Source: Planctomycetota bacterium (GTDB lineage Bacteria > Planctomycetota > UBA1135 > GCA-002686595). Taken from it: 8,071 nucleotides of DNA. The stretch covers positions 1-8,071 of the forward strand of contig JARGOW010000146.1 in NCBI GenBank assembly GCA_029212955.1, read 5' to 3'. Positions 1-6,385 of this stretch are shown here, one piece after another. The translations under genes and the position numbers were made by a program. Under the pieces are notes generated by a model that saw nothing but the letters and a program-made list of their open reading frames with translations, did not search any database and had not been told where the DNA came from. Each line of letters opens with the position of its first letter. Positions within the stretch are counted from its first letter, which is position 1.

Positions 1-2
1 CT

Positions 3-2102
3 CCACGATACATGTCACCTGAGCAGGTGCGGTCGGAGGAGGTTGATAGACGAACAGACGTGTAGTCCCTGGGGGTCACCCTCTTCGAATGCCTGACTGG
101 GGAGTCCGCTTTCAGTGGAAAGCGCTCAATGGAGGTATATGCTTCGATACTCCATGACGATCTACCGGCAATGCCAGCGAGCCTACCTGGCGATTTGGGA
201 GTCGTGCTCCAGGCCGCGACCCGCAAAAATCCAGAGTCACGCTACGCCACTGGTTTGGAGTTGGCCGAGGAGCTGAATCGGGTCCTTAGGGGGGAGCCGA
301 TATTGGCTCGTCCGGCGAGCTTGGCAAGTCGCGTACATGGGATCGTTAGGCGAAACAAACTCTTGACCACTGTAGCGTTGGTCGGAGTTTTGGCCGGCGG
401 GTTGGGGATTTTGGGGGGGTGGAAATTAAGAAGGCCAAACCTAGCCCCGCAGCCAGGAGTCGGTGCCAAAGCCACGCAGGTCGAATTGCCTGCTGAGTCC
501 CTCTACCGTGACAAGTTGGCCAGGTGGGAGTCTGCATTTGAAGAGGGAAACTTCGCATTGGCCTCACGTGAGTTAAGAGCCACCAATCCCCAATTCAGGG
601 GCTGGGAGTATGAATATTGCTTGCGCCGACTCATGGAATCCAGCGAACCGGTTGTGGGAGGGAATCCTCCCCGGTTGAGGTGGGTGGACGTGAATGGAGT
701 GTCGCAACCTTGGAGTTTGGTGGTTGACTCAAGGCACCTGCGACTGTCGGACGCAAGGACCCATGAAGTCAAACACTCCATTGAGGCATTTGAAGATTCC
801 GCAGTTCCATTCGGCTCCCTCGGCTTCGAGCGAGTGGGGGTCGTTCGGAACTCAGATCGCTCGATTCATGTTTGGGATGTGGACACAGGTCGAAAGTTCG
901 GGCCCATTCCTGGACGGGGGTTGTCGAGGCCATGTTTGTCCAGCGATGGACGCATGATGGCCTACCTGGCCGAGGATCGTTCTACGTGGTTTATCGAGCT
1001 CGATTCCGGACGTTCTGTGCAACTGTCCGATCCGGTTGGAGAACGGGAATCTAGTTGGACGTATTTCGCCTTTGATCTTGAGGGGAGTCGCCTCTGCACC
1101 GTGCATACAAAACCTGGGGCAGTGTCAACACTGCAGGTGCATGATCTGAGCAACCCTTTCGCGGATGTTCAGCTCAACCCGTCTGTTGCCCGACAACTTC
1201 CAATTGAGGGGCCGGACATGGTCTGGCATCCGCGTGGGACTTTTGTCGTGTTTAGGATTGGTGGCGAGGTCGTATTTGCCGATCCGGATGATTTGACGAT
1301 TCTAGAATCGATGAACGTTCCGACGGAAATGACGATCGGGCCGACTTTTCATCCTGACGGAGTACATCTCATTACGCGCCATTGGGATTCGTTGAGGGCT
1401 TGGAGGTTGCCGGAATCAATGGGTGGAGTCCAATCCACACATGAGCCGGCGCATTGGCCTTTTCTGGGCAAGCCGGAGGTTCCGCTCGCGGTGCACCGCA
1501 CCTTGGACAACCTACAGTTCTCTCCAGACGGACAGCACGCGCTGGTTTATTGCCAAGATACACGTACGATGGTTGTGGACTTGTATGAAGAGCCAGCACC
1601 TGATCGCTTTGGCGGTACCAATGGGAGTGCCTGGCCTCGAAGCTCAAGGGAATTCACAGTCCAGGTGTCTCCGCTGGGGAACATGATTGAGCTACACATC
1701 TTTGGCACGAATAGACCCGGAGATCGGAACGCTCCGCTCTACAAGTTGTCGCTCGAGTCATCCGAAGTGTCGAGCTCCCAGCCACTACCCTTTGTTGCGT
1801 GTAGCACCCAGCGTCGCGGGTATTGCGTTGTCGGTGGGAAGCTCACTGTGTGGAGCCTCGAAGATGCGAAGCCGTTGGGTGCTCATGCCTGTCGCCCCGC
1901 AACATCCATGGCAGTGAACGGCGACGGAACACGGCTTGCGCTGGGCTTTTCCAATGGTGATATTGAAATCCGCAATGCTGAAACGCTTCAACCCTTGGTT
2001 GGATTCGAAGGACACTCAATGGCCGTGAAGTACCTCACGTTTTCCGATAGTGGGGTCGATCTGTATTCGCAAGCTGAGGCCGAAGTGCCGCGGAGATGGT
2101 AA
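3..2102 (+). pseudogene. Ser/Thr kinase-WD40 gene, 5'-truncated by window edge, interrupted by nonsense codon
   Basis: Reading from base 3 in the frame of the long open segment gives PRYMSPEQVRSEEVDRRTDV, stop, SLGVTLFECLTGESAFSGKR, then the frame continues to 2102. This is the activation-segment end and subdomains VIII-IX of a Hanks-type kinase: PRYMSPEQ is the P+1/APE-type motif, and DV-stop-SLG is the DVYSLG motif with Tyr (TAT/TAC) replaced by TAG at 63-65. Both sides of the stop are in the same frame and both match the kinase fold, so one base substitution explains it. TAG ends two other genes here (6122-6124 and 7728-7730), so routine readthrough is unlikely. The gene is either a recent pseudogene or carries a sequencing error. 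Codons near the start of the open part have low third-position GC by eye (14 of 26), against 20 of 22 in a stretch of the gene at 6966, which fits relaxed selection or foreign origin but does not prove it. Confidence 0.7.
129..2102 (+). CDS. Open remainder of kinase-WD40 protein: kinase C-lobe end, TM helix, WD40-like repeats
   Basis: 657 residues from the first ATG after the nonsense codon. Residues 1-53 are the end of a Ser/Thr kinase C-lobe; NPESRYATGLELAEELNRVL carries the conserved subdomain XI Arg. Residues about 78-97 (after basic RRNK) form one hydrophobic helix, so the rest should lie outside the cytoplasmic membrane. Residues 122-170 match the linker common in planctomycete kinase-WD40 proteins, including FRGWEYEYCLRRL. 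From about 180 onward are degenerate beta-propeller blades, for example SIHVWDVDTGRKF, LTVWSLEDAKPLG, IEIRNAETLQPL and the final GHSMAVKYLTFSDSG. The family is thought to act as membrane sensor kinases; the ligand is unknown. This ORF alone lacks the ATP-binding lobe and catalytic loop, so it cannot be an active kinase. The 129 ATG is only the first start after the stop, inside the kinase fold, so it is probably not a native start. Nothing similar lies immediately downstream. Confidence 0.65.
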   Translation: MEVYASILHDDLPAMPASLPGDLGVVLQAATRKNPESRYATGLELAEELNRVLRGEPILARPASLASRVHGIVRRNKLLTTVALVGVLAGGLGILGGWKLRRPNLAPQPGVGAKATQVELPAESLYRDKLARWESAFEEGNFALASRELRATNPQFRGWEYEYCLRRLMESSEPVVGGNPPRLRWVDVNGVSQPWSLVVDSRHLRLSDARTHEVKHSIEAFEDSAVPFGSLGFERVGVVRNSDRSIHVWDVDTGRKFGPIPGRGLSRPCLSSDGRMMAYLAEDRSTWFIELDSGRSVQLSDPVGERESSWTYFAFDLEGSRLCTVHTKPGAVSTLQVHDLSNPFADVQLNPSVARQLPIEGPDMVWHPRGTFVVFRIGGEVVFADPDDLTILESMNVPTEMTIGPTFHPDGVHLITRHWDSLRAWRLPESMGGVQSTHEPAHWPFLGKPEVPLAVHRTLDNLQFSPDGQHALVYCQDTRTMVVDLYEEPAPDRFGGTNGSAWPRSSREFTVQVSPLGNMIELHIFGTNRPGDRNAPLYKLSLESSEVSSSQPLPFVACSTQRRGYCVVGGKLTVWSLEDAKPLGAHACRPATSMAVNGDGTRLALGFSNGDIEIRNAETLQPLVGFEGHSMAVKYLTFSDSGVDLYSQAEAEVPRRW

Positions 2103-2122
2103 CCGTGTGGACGGGGGACTGA

Positions 2123-2254
2123 ATGGAGTTCCAGCTTCCTACCGGTTGTGATCTTGGCCTCGTTCGAGAGGTCGCAGATCTGCTGGCTCGTGCGACTCTA
2201 TCTGCTTCCCGGGAGGAGAGAGAGGGCTGCCGGCTGGACAACCCATGGTCATAA
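2123..2254 (+). CDS. Possible small ORF, 43 aa, unrecognised
   Basis: This short frame begins MEFQLPTGCDLGLVREVADL and ends RLDNPWS. Its ATG directly follows a TGA (2120-2122), with a G-rich run (GGGGGA at about 2113-2118) upstream that could serve as a ribosome site. The peptide has a protein-like helical look (DLGLVREVADLLARATLSAS then EEREG). It could be a real small gene, the degraded tail of a larger gene, or chance. It is in a different frame from the kinase ORF ending at 2102. I recognise no family. Confidence 0.2.
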   Translation: MEFQLPTGCDLGLVREVADLLARATLSASREEREGCRLDNPWS

Positions 2255-2344
2255 TCCGATTCCGTTCCGTTTGCGTGAACTGGGACAGCTTATGGCCGGG
2301 GCAGCGGGCCAAGCAAAGTGGAGTCCACCAGCTCGCATGAATGG

Positions 2345-2356
2345 GGCATATATGCC
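2345..2356. repeat. 12-bp perfect palindrome GGCATATATGCC
   Basis: GGCATATATGCC is its own reverse complement. It lies 31 bp beyond the 3' end of the tRNA gene (which reads on the - strand), in a stretch with no convincing gene. No T-run follows on either strand, so it does not look like an intrinsic terminator; it could be an operator-like protein site or chance. Confidence 0.3.
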
Positions 2357-2387
2357 TCGCACCCTCCTCCCCAATAATGGGCAGGGT

Positions 2388-2464
2388 TGGTACGCCCGAC
2401 AGGATTTGAACCTGTGACCTTCCGCTTCGGAGGCGGACACTCTATCCAGCTGAGCTACGGGCGC
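2388..2464 (-). tRNA. tRNA-Arg(CCG), 3' CCA encoded
   Basis: The reverse complement folds as a complete 77-nt cloverleaf. The acceptor arm is GCGCCCG with CGGGCGT, giving a G1-U72 wobble pair. The D arm is GCTC/GAGT, also with one G-U. The anticodon stem TCCGC/GCGGA encloses loop CTCCGAA, giving anticodon CCG (+ strand 2428-2430), which reads Arg codon CGG. The variable loop is AGGTC. The T arm is ACAGG/CCTGT with loop TTCAAAT, followed by A73 and a genomically encoded CCA (2388-2390). Bacterial tRNA-Arg(CCG) genes start with the same GCGCCCGTAGCTCAGCTGGATAGAG run. A TACATT hexamer (2479-2484, - strand) sits 14 nt before the tRNA and could be a -10 box, but no good -35 is visible at the right distance. 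No integrase or duplicated tRNA end is visible nearby, so nothing suggests an integration site in use. Confidence 0.96.
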
Positions 2465-2691
2465 CAATTTGGGCCGGGAATGTAAAGCATTGCACCCACC
2501 GGTGCCACGTGGATCCGGGCAAATCGGAAGCCTCGGGGCACGGCTCAGGCGCCCCACAGGCCTGAATTGGGGGGTCGTCTCACTTTTTGGGCACTCGTTT
2601 GGGGATCCCTTGACGGATTTACACTTCTGGGTGATGCTGAATGGATACGCGATCTCCCCCAGGGTCGCACGCTCCCCCACAATCCGTATTT

Positions 2692-2697
2692 AAGAGG
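2692..2697 (+). promoter_or_regulatory. Ribosome binding site for the calcium-repeat protein
   Basis: AAGAGG lies 7 nt before the ATG at 2705. It favours this start over the TTG at 2567, which would add 46 residues with no signal-peptide character before the export signal. Confidence 0.6.
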
Positions 2698-2704
2698 CCC
2701 TTGC

Positions 2705-3688
2705 ATGCACTTACCGCAGGCACACAATCTCCAACTCCCCAGCCCGGGGAATCAGTCCCGTCCATCCTTCCTAGGTTTGGCGGTTGGTTTGTTTGCCCTT
2801 ACAGCGGTTTCAGCCTCCCATTGGATCGTCTCGCCCGATCAAGTCCTGCACGCGACGACCACGAATATCGTCGATTCCGATGCGGACGGACTGCCGGACA
2901 CCCAGGAGCTGGTGCTTGGAACTTCGCCTTACCTGGTGGATTCGGATGGGGATGGAGCGTCGGACGCCATGGAGCTGGCGCTGGGCACTTCCCCCGTTCT
3001 GTCGGCGCAAATGCCGACACCGGGGAAGGAAATGGGGGTAGGCATGGTTGCGCGGGGCGGAGGGGGAATGACCACGATTCAGGTACTGATGTATTCATCG
3101 ACCGCGTCGTTTGAGGAGCTTTCGCTCGTCATGTCTGTCAAAACAAGTGCGGGCATCGCCCAGATCGATATGGCCCGGCTGGAGCAGTTCTCCACCGCTT
3201 CCGACAGTGTATTGCCGGGAGGGGCTGGCGTGCGGTCCGTGGCCATTGAGCTTTCTCCCCGCATGGTTCAGGCGCCTGGCGAAATCCACTGGGTGGCCGC
3301 CATCGGCCACGTCTCGGCGAGCCAATACGCCTCTGCTGCCACCTGCGTCTTGAGCGGCAGCGCCGACGAAAACTCGGTGTATTGGAGCCGTTCCGGGCAT
3401 ACCTTGCCCCCGAATCATTCCGGCCGCGTACCTACGGCTGGTGATCAAATTTCACAACCGATTCCGCCGGATCCCCACGACTCGCAAAACAACCCGGGAA
3501 CCCCTGGAATGGTGTGTTTGCAGAGCTCTCAAGTGGTTGGAACCGGTCCTGGGTCCACGATTATTACTGAGATCATCGCAGCGGATTGCCAAACCGGTTG
3601 GGCGGCATTCTGCGATCTCGGTGCATGCCAAGCCACCGTGGGAACCACGTTCGAGTCGGTGAACCCGCGAAGCTTGCTGGGTGGCTGA
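2705..3688 (+). CDS. Exported protein with two thrombospondin type 3-like calcium repeats
   Basis: 327 residues. A signal sequence or N-terminal anchor is visible: a polar start with Arg19, a hydrophobic core (SFLGLAVGLFALTAVSAS, about 21-38) and an Ala/Ser-rich cleavage region. Two near-identical 22-residue-spaced Asp-rich loops follow: DSDADGLPDTQE (57-68) and DSDGDGASDAME (79-90), each followed by LxLGTSP. These are the DxDxDGxxD pattern of thrombospondin type 3/EF-hand-like calcium sites, found in secreted and cell-surface proteins. The remainder (about 105-327) is unrecognised. It contains a Gly-rich stretch (RGGGG), a beta-rich region and five cysteines (214, 271, 295, 303, 308), of which the last three are clustered and could form disulfides outside the cell. 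The gene end overlaps the sigma-factor start by 8 nt if that gene starts at GTG 3681, suggesting translational coupling. A structural or sensory surface role is possible but not shown. Confidence 0.75.
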   Translation: MHLPQAHNLQLPSPGNQSRPSFLGLAVGLFALTAVSASHWIVSPDQVLHATTTNIVDSDADGLPDTQELVLGTSPYLVDSDGDGASDAMELALGTSPVLSAQMPTPGKEMGVGMVARGGGGMTTIQVLMYSSTASFEELSLVMSVKTSAGIAQIDMARLEQFSTASDSVLPGGAGVRSVAIELSPRMVQAPGEIHWVAAIGHVSASQYASAATCVLSGSADENSVYWSRSGHTLPPNHSGRVPTAGDQISQPIPPDPHDSQNNPGTPGMVCLQSSQVVGTGPGSTIITEIIAADCQTGWAAFCDLGACQATVGTTFESVNPRSLLGG

Positions 3689-4412
3689 TCCGACGCGATC
3701 GATCAGAAACCAATCCCACTCACCGAACCAAGTCGCGGAACAAGTCGCGGAACAAGTCGCGAGCCAGACCCGTCCAAACCAAGCGTTGATAAGAAGTAAG
3801 AGCACAAACCTCGATCCCGACCGGGACCTCGTGAAACAATGTCAGGCCGCAGCTGCGAGCCAAGAGGGGTATCAGGGGACATTCAGGCCGATCTACGACG
3901 GCTACAAAGATCGCGTGTATAGCGTTTGCTTCAGGATCACGGGCAATTCCACGGACGCTCTCGATGCCTCCCAGGAGGCGTTTAGTCAGATCTTCCGCCG
4001 ATTGCAGGGATTCCGATTTGAATCCAAGTTTTCCAGCTGGGTCTATCGAATCGCTGTGAACGCCAGCATCGACCTCAAGCGCCGGGCGAAGAGTCGGCCT
4101 GCAGCTTCCTTGGACAGCATTCGCTCCAAGCCTGAAAAGAGCGTGCCCCAATTTGAGGATACCCGGCATACCCGCCCCTCCATTGCGGCATCGCGCCGGG
4201 AGTTGGAAGGTGAGGTTCAGACCGCCATCCTGCGATTGAGCCCCAAGCTCCGGTCGATCATCGTTTTGAGATACATCGAGGGTTTGCCCTACGAAGGCAT
4301 CGCCGAGACCCTTGAAATTTCCTTAGGAACCGTAAAATCCCGACTTTCTAGGGCCCATGCGGCAATGGATCGGGAACTTTCTCCGCTGATGGACCGTCAT
4401 TTCACTGACTGA
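3681..4412 (+). CDS. ECF-family RNA polymerase sigma factor
   Basis: 243 residues from GTG 3681. Sigma region 2 spans about 63-136: YKDRVYSVCFRITGN, then the core-binding and -10-recognition helices DALDASQEAFSQIFRRL and SSWVYRIAVNASIDLKRR. A charged linker (137-172) leads to region 4 (about 173-235): LSPKLRSIIVLRYIEGLPYE and the helix-turn-helix EGIAETLEISLGTVKSRLSR, which reads the -35 element. Regions 1 and 3 are absent, as in ECF (group 4) sigma factors. The start is uncertain. The first 45 residues are unlike the family and include a QVAE repeat; no ribosome site precedes GTG 3681 beyond possible coupling to the upstream stop; a TTG at 3786 would give a more usual 208 residues but also lacks one. 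Immediately downstream are a probable membrane anti-sigma and an RseB-like lipoprotein, so activity is probably released by envelope signals. Confidence 0.93.
   Translation: MADPTRSIRNQSHSPNQVAEQVAEQVASQTRPNQALIRSKSTNLDPDRDLVKQCQAAAASQEGYQGTFRPIYDGYKDRVYSVCFRITGNSTDALDASQEAFSQIFRRLQGFRFESKFSSWVYRIAVNASIDLKRRAKSRPAASLDSIRSKPEKSVPQFEDTRHTRPSIAASRRELEGEVQTAILRLSPKLRSIIVLRYIEGLPYEGIAETLEISLGTVKSRLSRAHAAMDRELSPLMDRHFTD
3729..3764 (+). repeat. Three tandem 12-bp repeats, CAAGTCGCGGAA
   Basis: Two exact copies (3729-3740, 3741-3752) and a third with two changes at its end (3753-3764). In the sigma frame each copy encodes QVAE/QVAE/QVAS, so copy changes keep the frame. The repeat lies in the poorly conserved N-terminal extension, before the TTG alternative start. 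If translation starts downstream, it is leader DNA. The junction between copies contains GGAAC, an ECF -35-like core. Confidence 0.85.
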
Positions 4413-4445
4413 TCTGCCCTGAACCCTTAATTCTGTCCTCTTCCC

Positions 4446-5111
4446 ATGTCCTTCCACGATGACATCATCCGCCGCTGGCTCGACGAAGCCGCCGCTGATG
4501 CTGCCCCCAAACTCGACCGAGAGTCGATCGATGGGTTGGACGGTGCATCCGACGAGGAGGAGCGCATGCGGGACCGCCTGCGCCTGGTCCAGGGCCTTCT
4601 ATCCACCCTGGATCTGAAGGAAGCGCCCAAGGAGCTGGATGCCCTGGTGCATCACAACGCCTGCGAGGCCCTCGAGTCCGAAACGGACGAGCTCCAGGAG
4701 CTTGAGCTGGCAGGCTGGCTTGAGGGGTTGGATACGGAACCCGTTCTCGAGCCGTGCAAGGCCCCTGAATTCCTCGATCGCATCGTGGAGCAGCGCTTGG
4801 CCACCATTCAAGGCACCATCGACGAAGAGTCCGAGCTGCAGGCCGAACAACCGACCAGATTCCGTTGGGGATCTCCCCGCAGGATGATGGCCGGAGCCAC
4901 CCTGGCTCTCGTGCTGCTTGCGGCCCCCCTGTTCCTGGGCGGCTATTCCGGAGCGGATCAAGATGCAGCAGATTCGCCCGTGCGTCTGGTGAACTACGAT
5001 TCATTGGAGGGCCTGCAGAGGGCCTTCCCCAGCCAATCCCAAGTGGCCAGTGGAGTTGGGATCCTCGGCGCTTTTGGAGCTTCCGGTAACGATTCTGGAG
5101 GGCCCCGGTGA
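4446..5111 (+). CDS. Probable single-pass membrane anti-sigma factor (zinc-motif-less)
   Basis: 221 residues, beginning 33 nt after the sigma gene. The N-terminal part (1-140) is acidic and helical, as expected for a cytoplasmic sigma-binding domain. A basic RRMM precedes one hydrophobic helix (about 148-166), followed by a short outside tail (167-221) rich in Gly and Ser. I call it an anti-sigma factor from position and topology, not from a recognised domain. The HxxxCxxC zinc motif of the ZAS family is absent; there is only HHNAC at 69-73. Two weak repeats are visible: LDLKEAPKELDALVHH (55-70) and EPCKAPEFLDRIVEQR (102-117), sharing AP-x-x-LD-x-x-V, a pattern I associate with planctomycete proteins encoded beside ECF genes. 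The start ATG has no clear ribosome site. Its last codons overlap the next gene by 4 nt (GTGA at 5108-5111), so the two proteins are probably made together and may bind each other across the membrane. Confidence 0.7.
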   Translation: MSFHDDIIRRWLDEAAADAAPKLDRESIDGLDGASDEEERMRDRLRLVQGLLSTLDLKEAPKELDALVHHNACEALESETDELQELELAGWLEGLDTEPVLEPCKAPEFLDRIVEQRLATIQGTIDEESELQAEQPTRFRWGSPRRMMAGATLALVLLAAPLFLGGYSGADQDAADSPVRLVNYDSLEGLQRAFPSQSQVASGVGILGAFGASGNDSGGPR

Positions 5112-6124
5112 GCCCCCTCTCCACAGCTTCCCTGGGCCAATGGGTCGGTAGCGCCATTCTGACGCTTGGCCTGATCGCGTGCGGTGCAGGGACTTCCAGC
5201 TCCGATACGATTGAGTTTGGACCGGACAATGGGGTCGTCGCCAGCGGCACGAGCGCATTGGCAGCCAACCTGTCCCAAGCACCTTGGCAGGTCGAGTATC
5301 ACGGCGTCCGCCGCCTCGAATTCCTGACCGAACGCCCCGTCGTGGAGTACCGCGAAAAGGTTTCCGCCGATGGCCGGGGCCAATTTGGCATCCAGGTGAT
5401 CGACGTGGCCTCCTCGGGTTTGGATACGGCCTCTTTCCTGGCGGAACAGGCACAGAACGAAGGCTTCAACTATCGGTATCGCGGATTCCGCGTGCTGGAT
5501 CCCTTCCTTTTTGAGATCAACTACACGGTTCAGCTGCTCAACCAAGAGCAAGTCGTGGCCGGTGTGGATTGTACTCGCATCCTTGTGCGCAAGCGTCTGG
5601 GGTCCGCGCATACGACCCCCAACCACTTCATTGTGGATATGGAGCCCAACACCGGGCTGGTCCTAGGTTGGCAGGAATTGACCCCCTCCGGGGTTCTGCT
5701 CTCCAAGATGGAGTTTGAATCCTTTGGATTTGGACCTGCCGATGAGCCCATCCCCATGGGAGCGGGCAGCCTGGAGGAGACCGAGCTGGATCCCCAGGAT
5801 TTGGCGGGCAGCAACGCGCCTTTCGCGGTTCTTCGTCCCCGCCTACTGCCCGCGGAGTTCCGACTTTCCCGGGCCTATGAGGTTCGCGATGCCAGCAACA
5901 AGTTGTGGATTCGTCAGGTCTTCACCGATGGTGAAGGGGCACTGATCTTCATGCACAAGAAGCAGGCCAGCGCCAATGCCGGCGATTCCAAGGCCAGCAC
6001 CTTGGGCATCCTGGAGCAGGGTCAGTGGACCGTGGTCATGGGTGACGTCAACGGGTACTCCTTGCTCGCTGTGGGCAAGATGGGCGCGAACGAGATCGAA
6101 GACTTCGTCTCCTCCTGCTTCTAG
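5108..6124 (+). CDS. RseB/MucB-like lipoprotein, probable regulator of the anti-sigma factor
   Basis: 338 residues from GTG 5108, overlapping the preceding stop. The N-terminus is a lipoprotein signal: hydrophobic ILTLGLIAC with lipobox LIAC, making Cys25 the lipidated residue. Residues about 58-205 resemble the LolA-like N-terminal domain of sigma-E regulatory protein RseB: WQVEYHGVRRLEF, VEYREKVSADGRG, YRYRGFRVLDP, then VDCTRILVRKR and the VDMEPNTGLVLGWQE / GVLLSKMEFESF strands, which match the RseB pattern of 'D..TGL.LR....G..L....F..'. An acidic linker (about 210-235) leads to a smaller C-terminal domain (RPRLLPAEFRL through WIRQVFTDGEGALIFMHKK to WTVVMGDVNGYSLLAVG), again as in the two-domain RseB. 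In proteobacteria RseB binds the periplasmic part of RseA and blocks its proteolysis until envelope damage releases it. The same role here is inferred from the sigma/anti-sigma neighbours. An outer-membrane lipoprotein-sorting protein is the main alternative. Confidence 0.72.
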   Translation: MSPLSTASLGQWVGSAILTLGLIACGAGTSSSDTIEFGPDNGVVASGTSALAANLSQAPWQVEYHGVRRLEFLTERPVVEYREKVSADGRGQFGIQVIDVASSGLDTASFLAEQAQNEGFNYRYRGFRVLDPFLFEINYTVQLLNQEQVVAGVDCTRILVRKRLGSAHTTPNHFIVDMEPNTGLVLGWQELTPSGVLLSKMEFESFGFGPADEPIPMGAGSLEETELDPQDLAGSNAPFAVLRPRLLPAEFRLSRAYEVRDASNKLWIRQVFTDGEGALIFMHKKQASANAGDSKASTLGILEQGQWTVVMGDVNGYSLLAVGKMGANEIEDFVSSCF

Positions 6125-6198
6125 GGTTTTCAAAGTGCCGTCCGGGCACGAATCGGAGGGCTAGCGGCGCGTCGAATGGGGCCCGCTGTTTCAAACGG

Positions 6199-6226
6199 GG
6201 GCGATTCCGACCGATTTCGCCCTTTT
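6199..6226 (+). terminator. Rho-independent-type terminator candidate after the sigma cluster
   Basis: GGGCGA (6199-6204) pairs perfectly with TCGCCC (6217-6222) around a 12-nt loop, followed at once by TTTT and then ATT. It lies 75 nt after the RseB-like gene's stop and just before the ECF-like promoter, a sensible end for the cluster transcript. The loop is large, so efficiency is uncertain. Confidence 0.45.
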
Positions 6227-6229
6227 ATT

Positions 6230-6256
6230 GGAACACTCTGACACAGTTGAGTCGGA
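6230..6256 (+). promoter_or_regulatory. ECF-sigma-type promoter candidate (GGAAC-N16-GTCGGA)
   Basis: GGAAC at 6230-6234 and GTCGGA at 6251-6256 are separated by 16 nt. An AAC-containing -35, a 16-nt spacer and a GTC-type -10 is the common layout of ECF promoters. It follows the terminator candidate and reads toward the gene at 6386, giving a leader of roughly 120 nt. Recognition by the sigma factor encoded at 3681 is inference. Confidence 0.4.
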
Positions 6257-6385
6257 AATACTTTCGGCCCCCCCCGCACAAGGGGTCAGGACGGGCGTTG
6301 CGCCCAAGGCTCGACCGCCTGTGCCCTAGGAGCGGGGTACATTTGGTTGTTCGCAAGAAAACACCGCACAGCCCCACACAACATC

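Noticed and set aside
2148..2417. 89-aa ORF on the + strand
   Set aside because: Its 3' end is antisense to the tRNA and it shows no recognisable protein pattern.
2491..2507. Sigma-54-like TGGCAC element before the tRNA (- strand)
   Set aside because: The matching TTGC half is not at the required spacing.
2610..2638. TTGACG-N17-GATGCT as a promoter for the gene at 2705
   Set aside because: The -35 is good but the -10 matches only three of six bases; too weak to annotate.
2249..2680. 143-aa ORF on the - strand
   Set aside because: It runs straight through the tRNA-Arg gene and has low-complexity, non-family sequence; the tRNA explains this DNA.
2567..2704. TTG 2567 as start of the calcium-repeat protein
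   Set aside because: It would place 46 residues before the export signal; ATG 2705 has a good ribosome site and correct signal-peptide geometry.
3656..3680. GGAAC-type ECF autoregulatory promoter just before the sigma gene
   Set aside because: A GGAACC occurs near 3641-3650 but the following GTC is only about 11 nt away, too close for an ECF promoter.
4465..5268. 267-aa ORF on the - strand
   Set aside because: Shadow of the anti-sigma and RseB-like genes; Arg/Pro-rich composition typical of antisense GC-rich DNA.
4994..5626. 210-aa ORF on the - strand
   Set aside because: Antisense to the RseB-like gene, which has a lipobox and a recognisable two-domain pattern.
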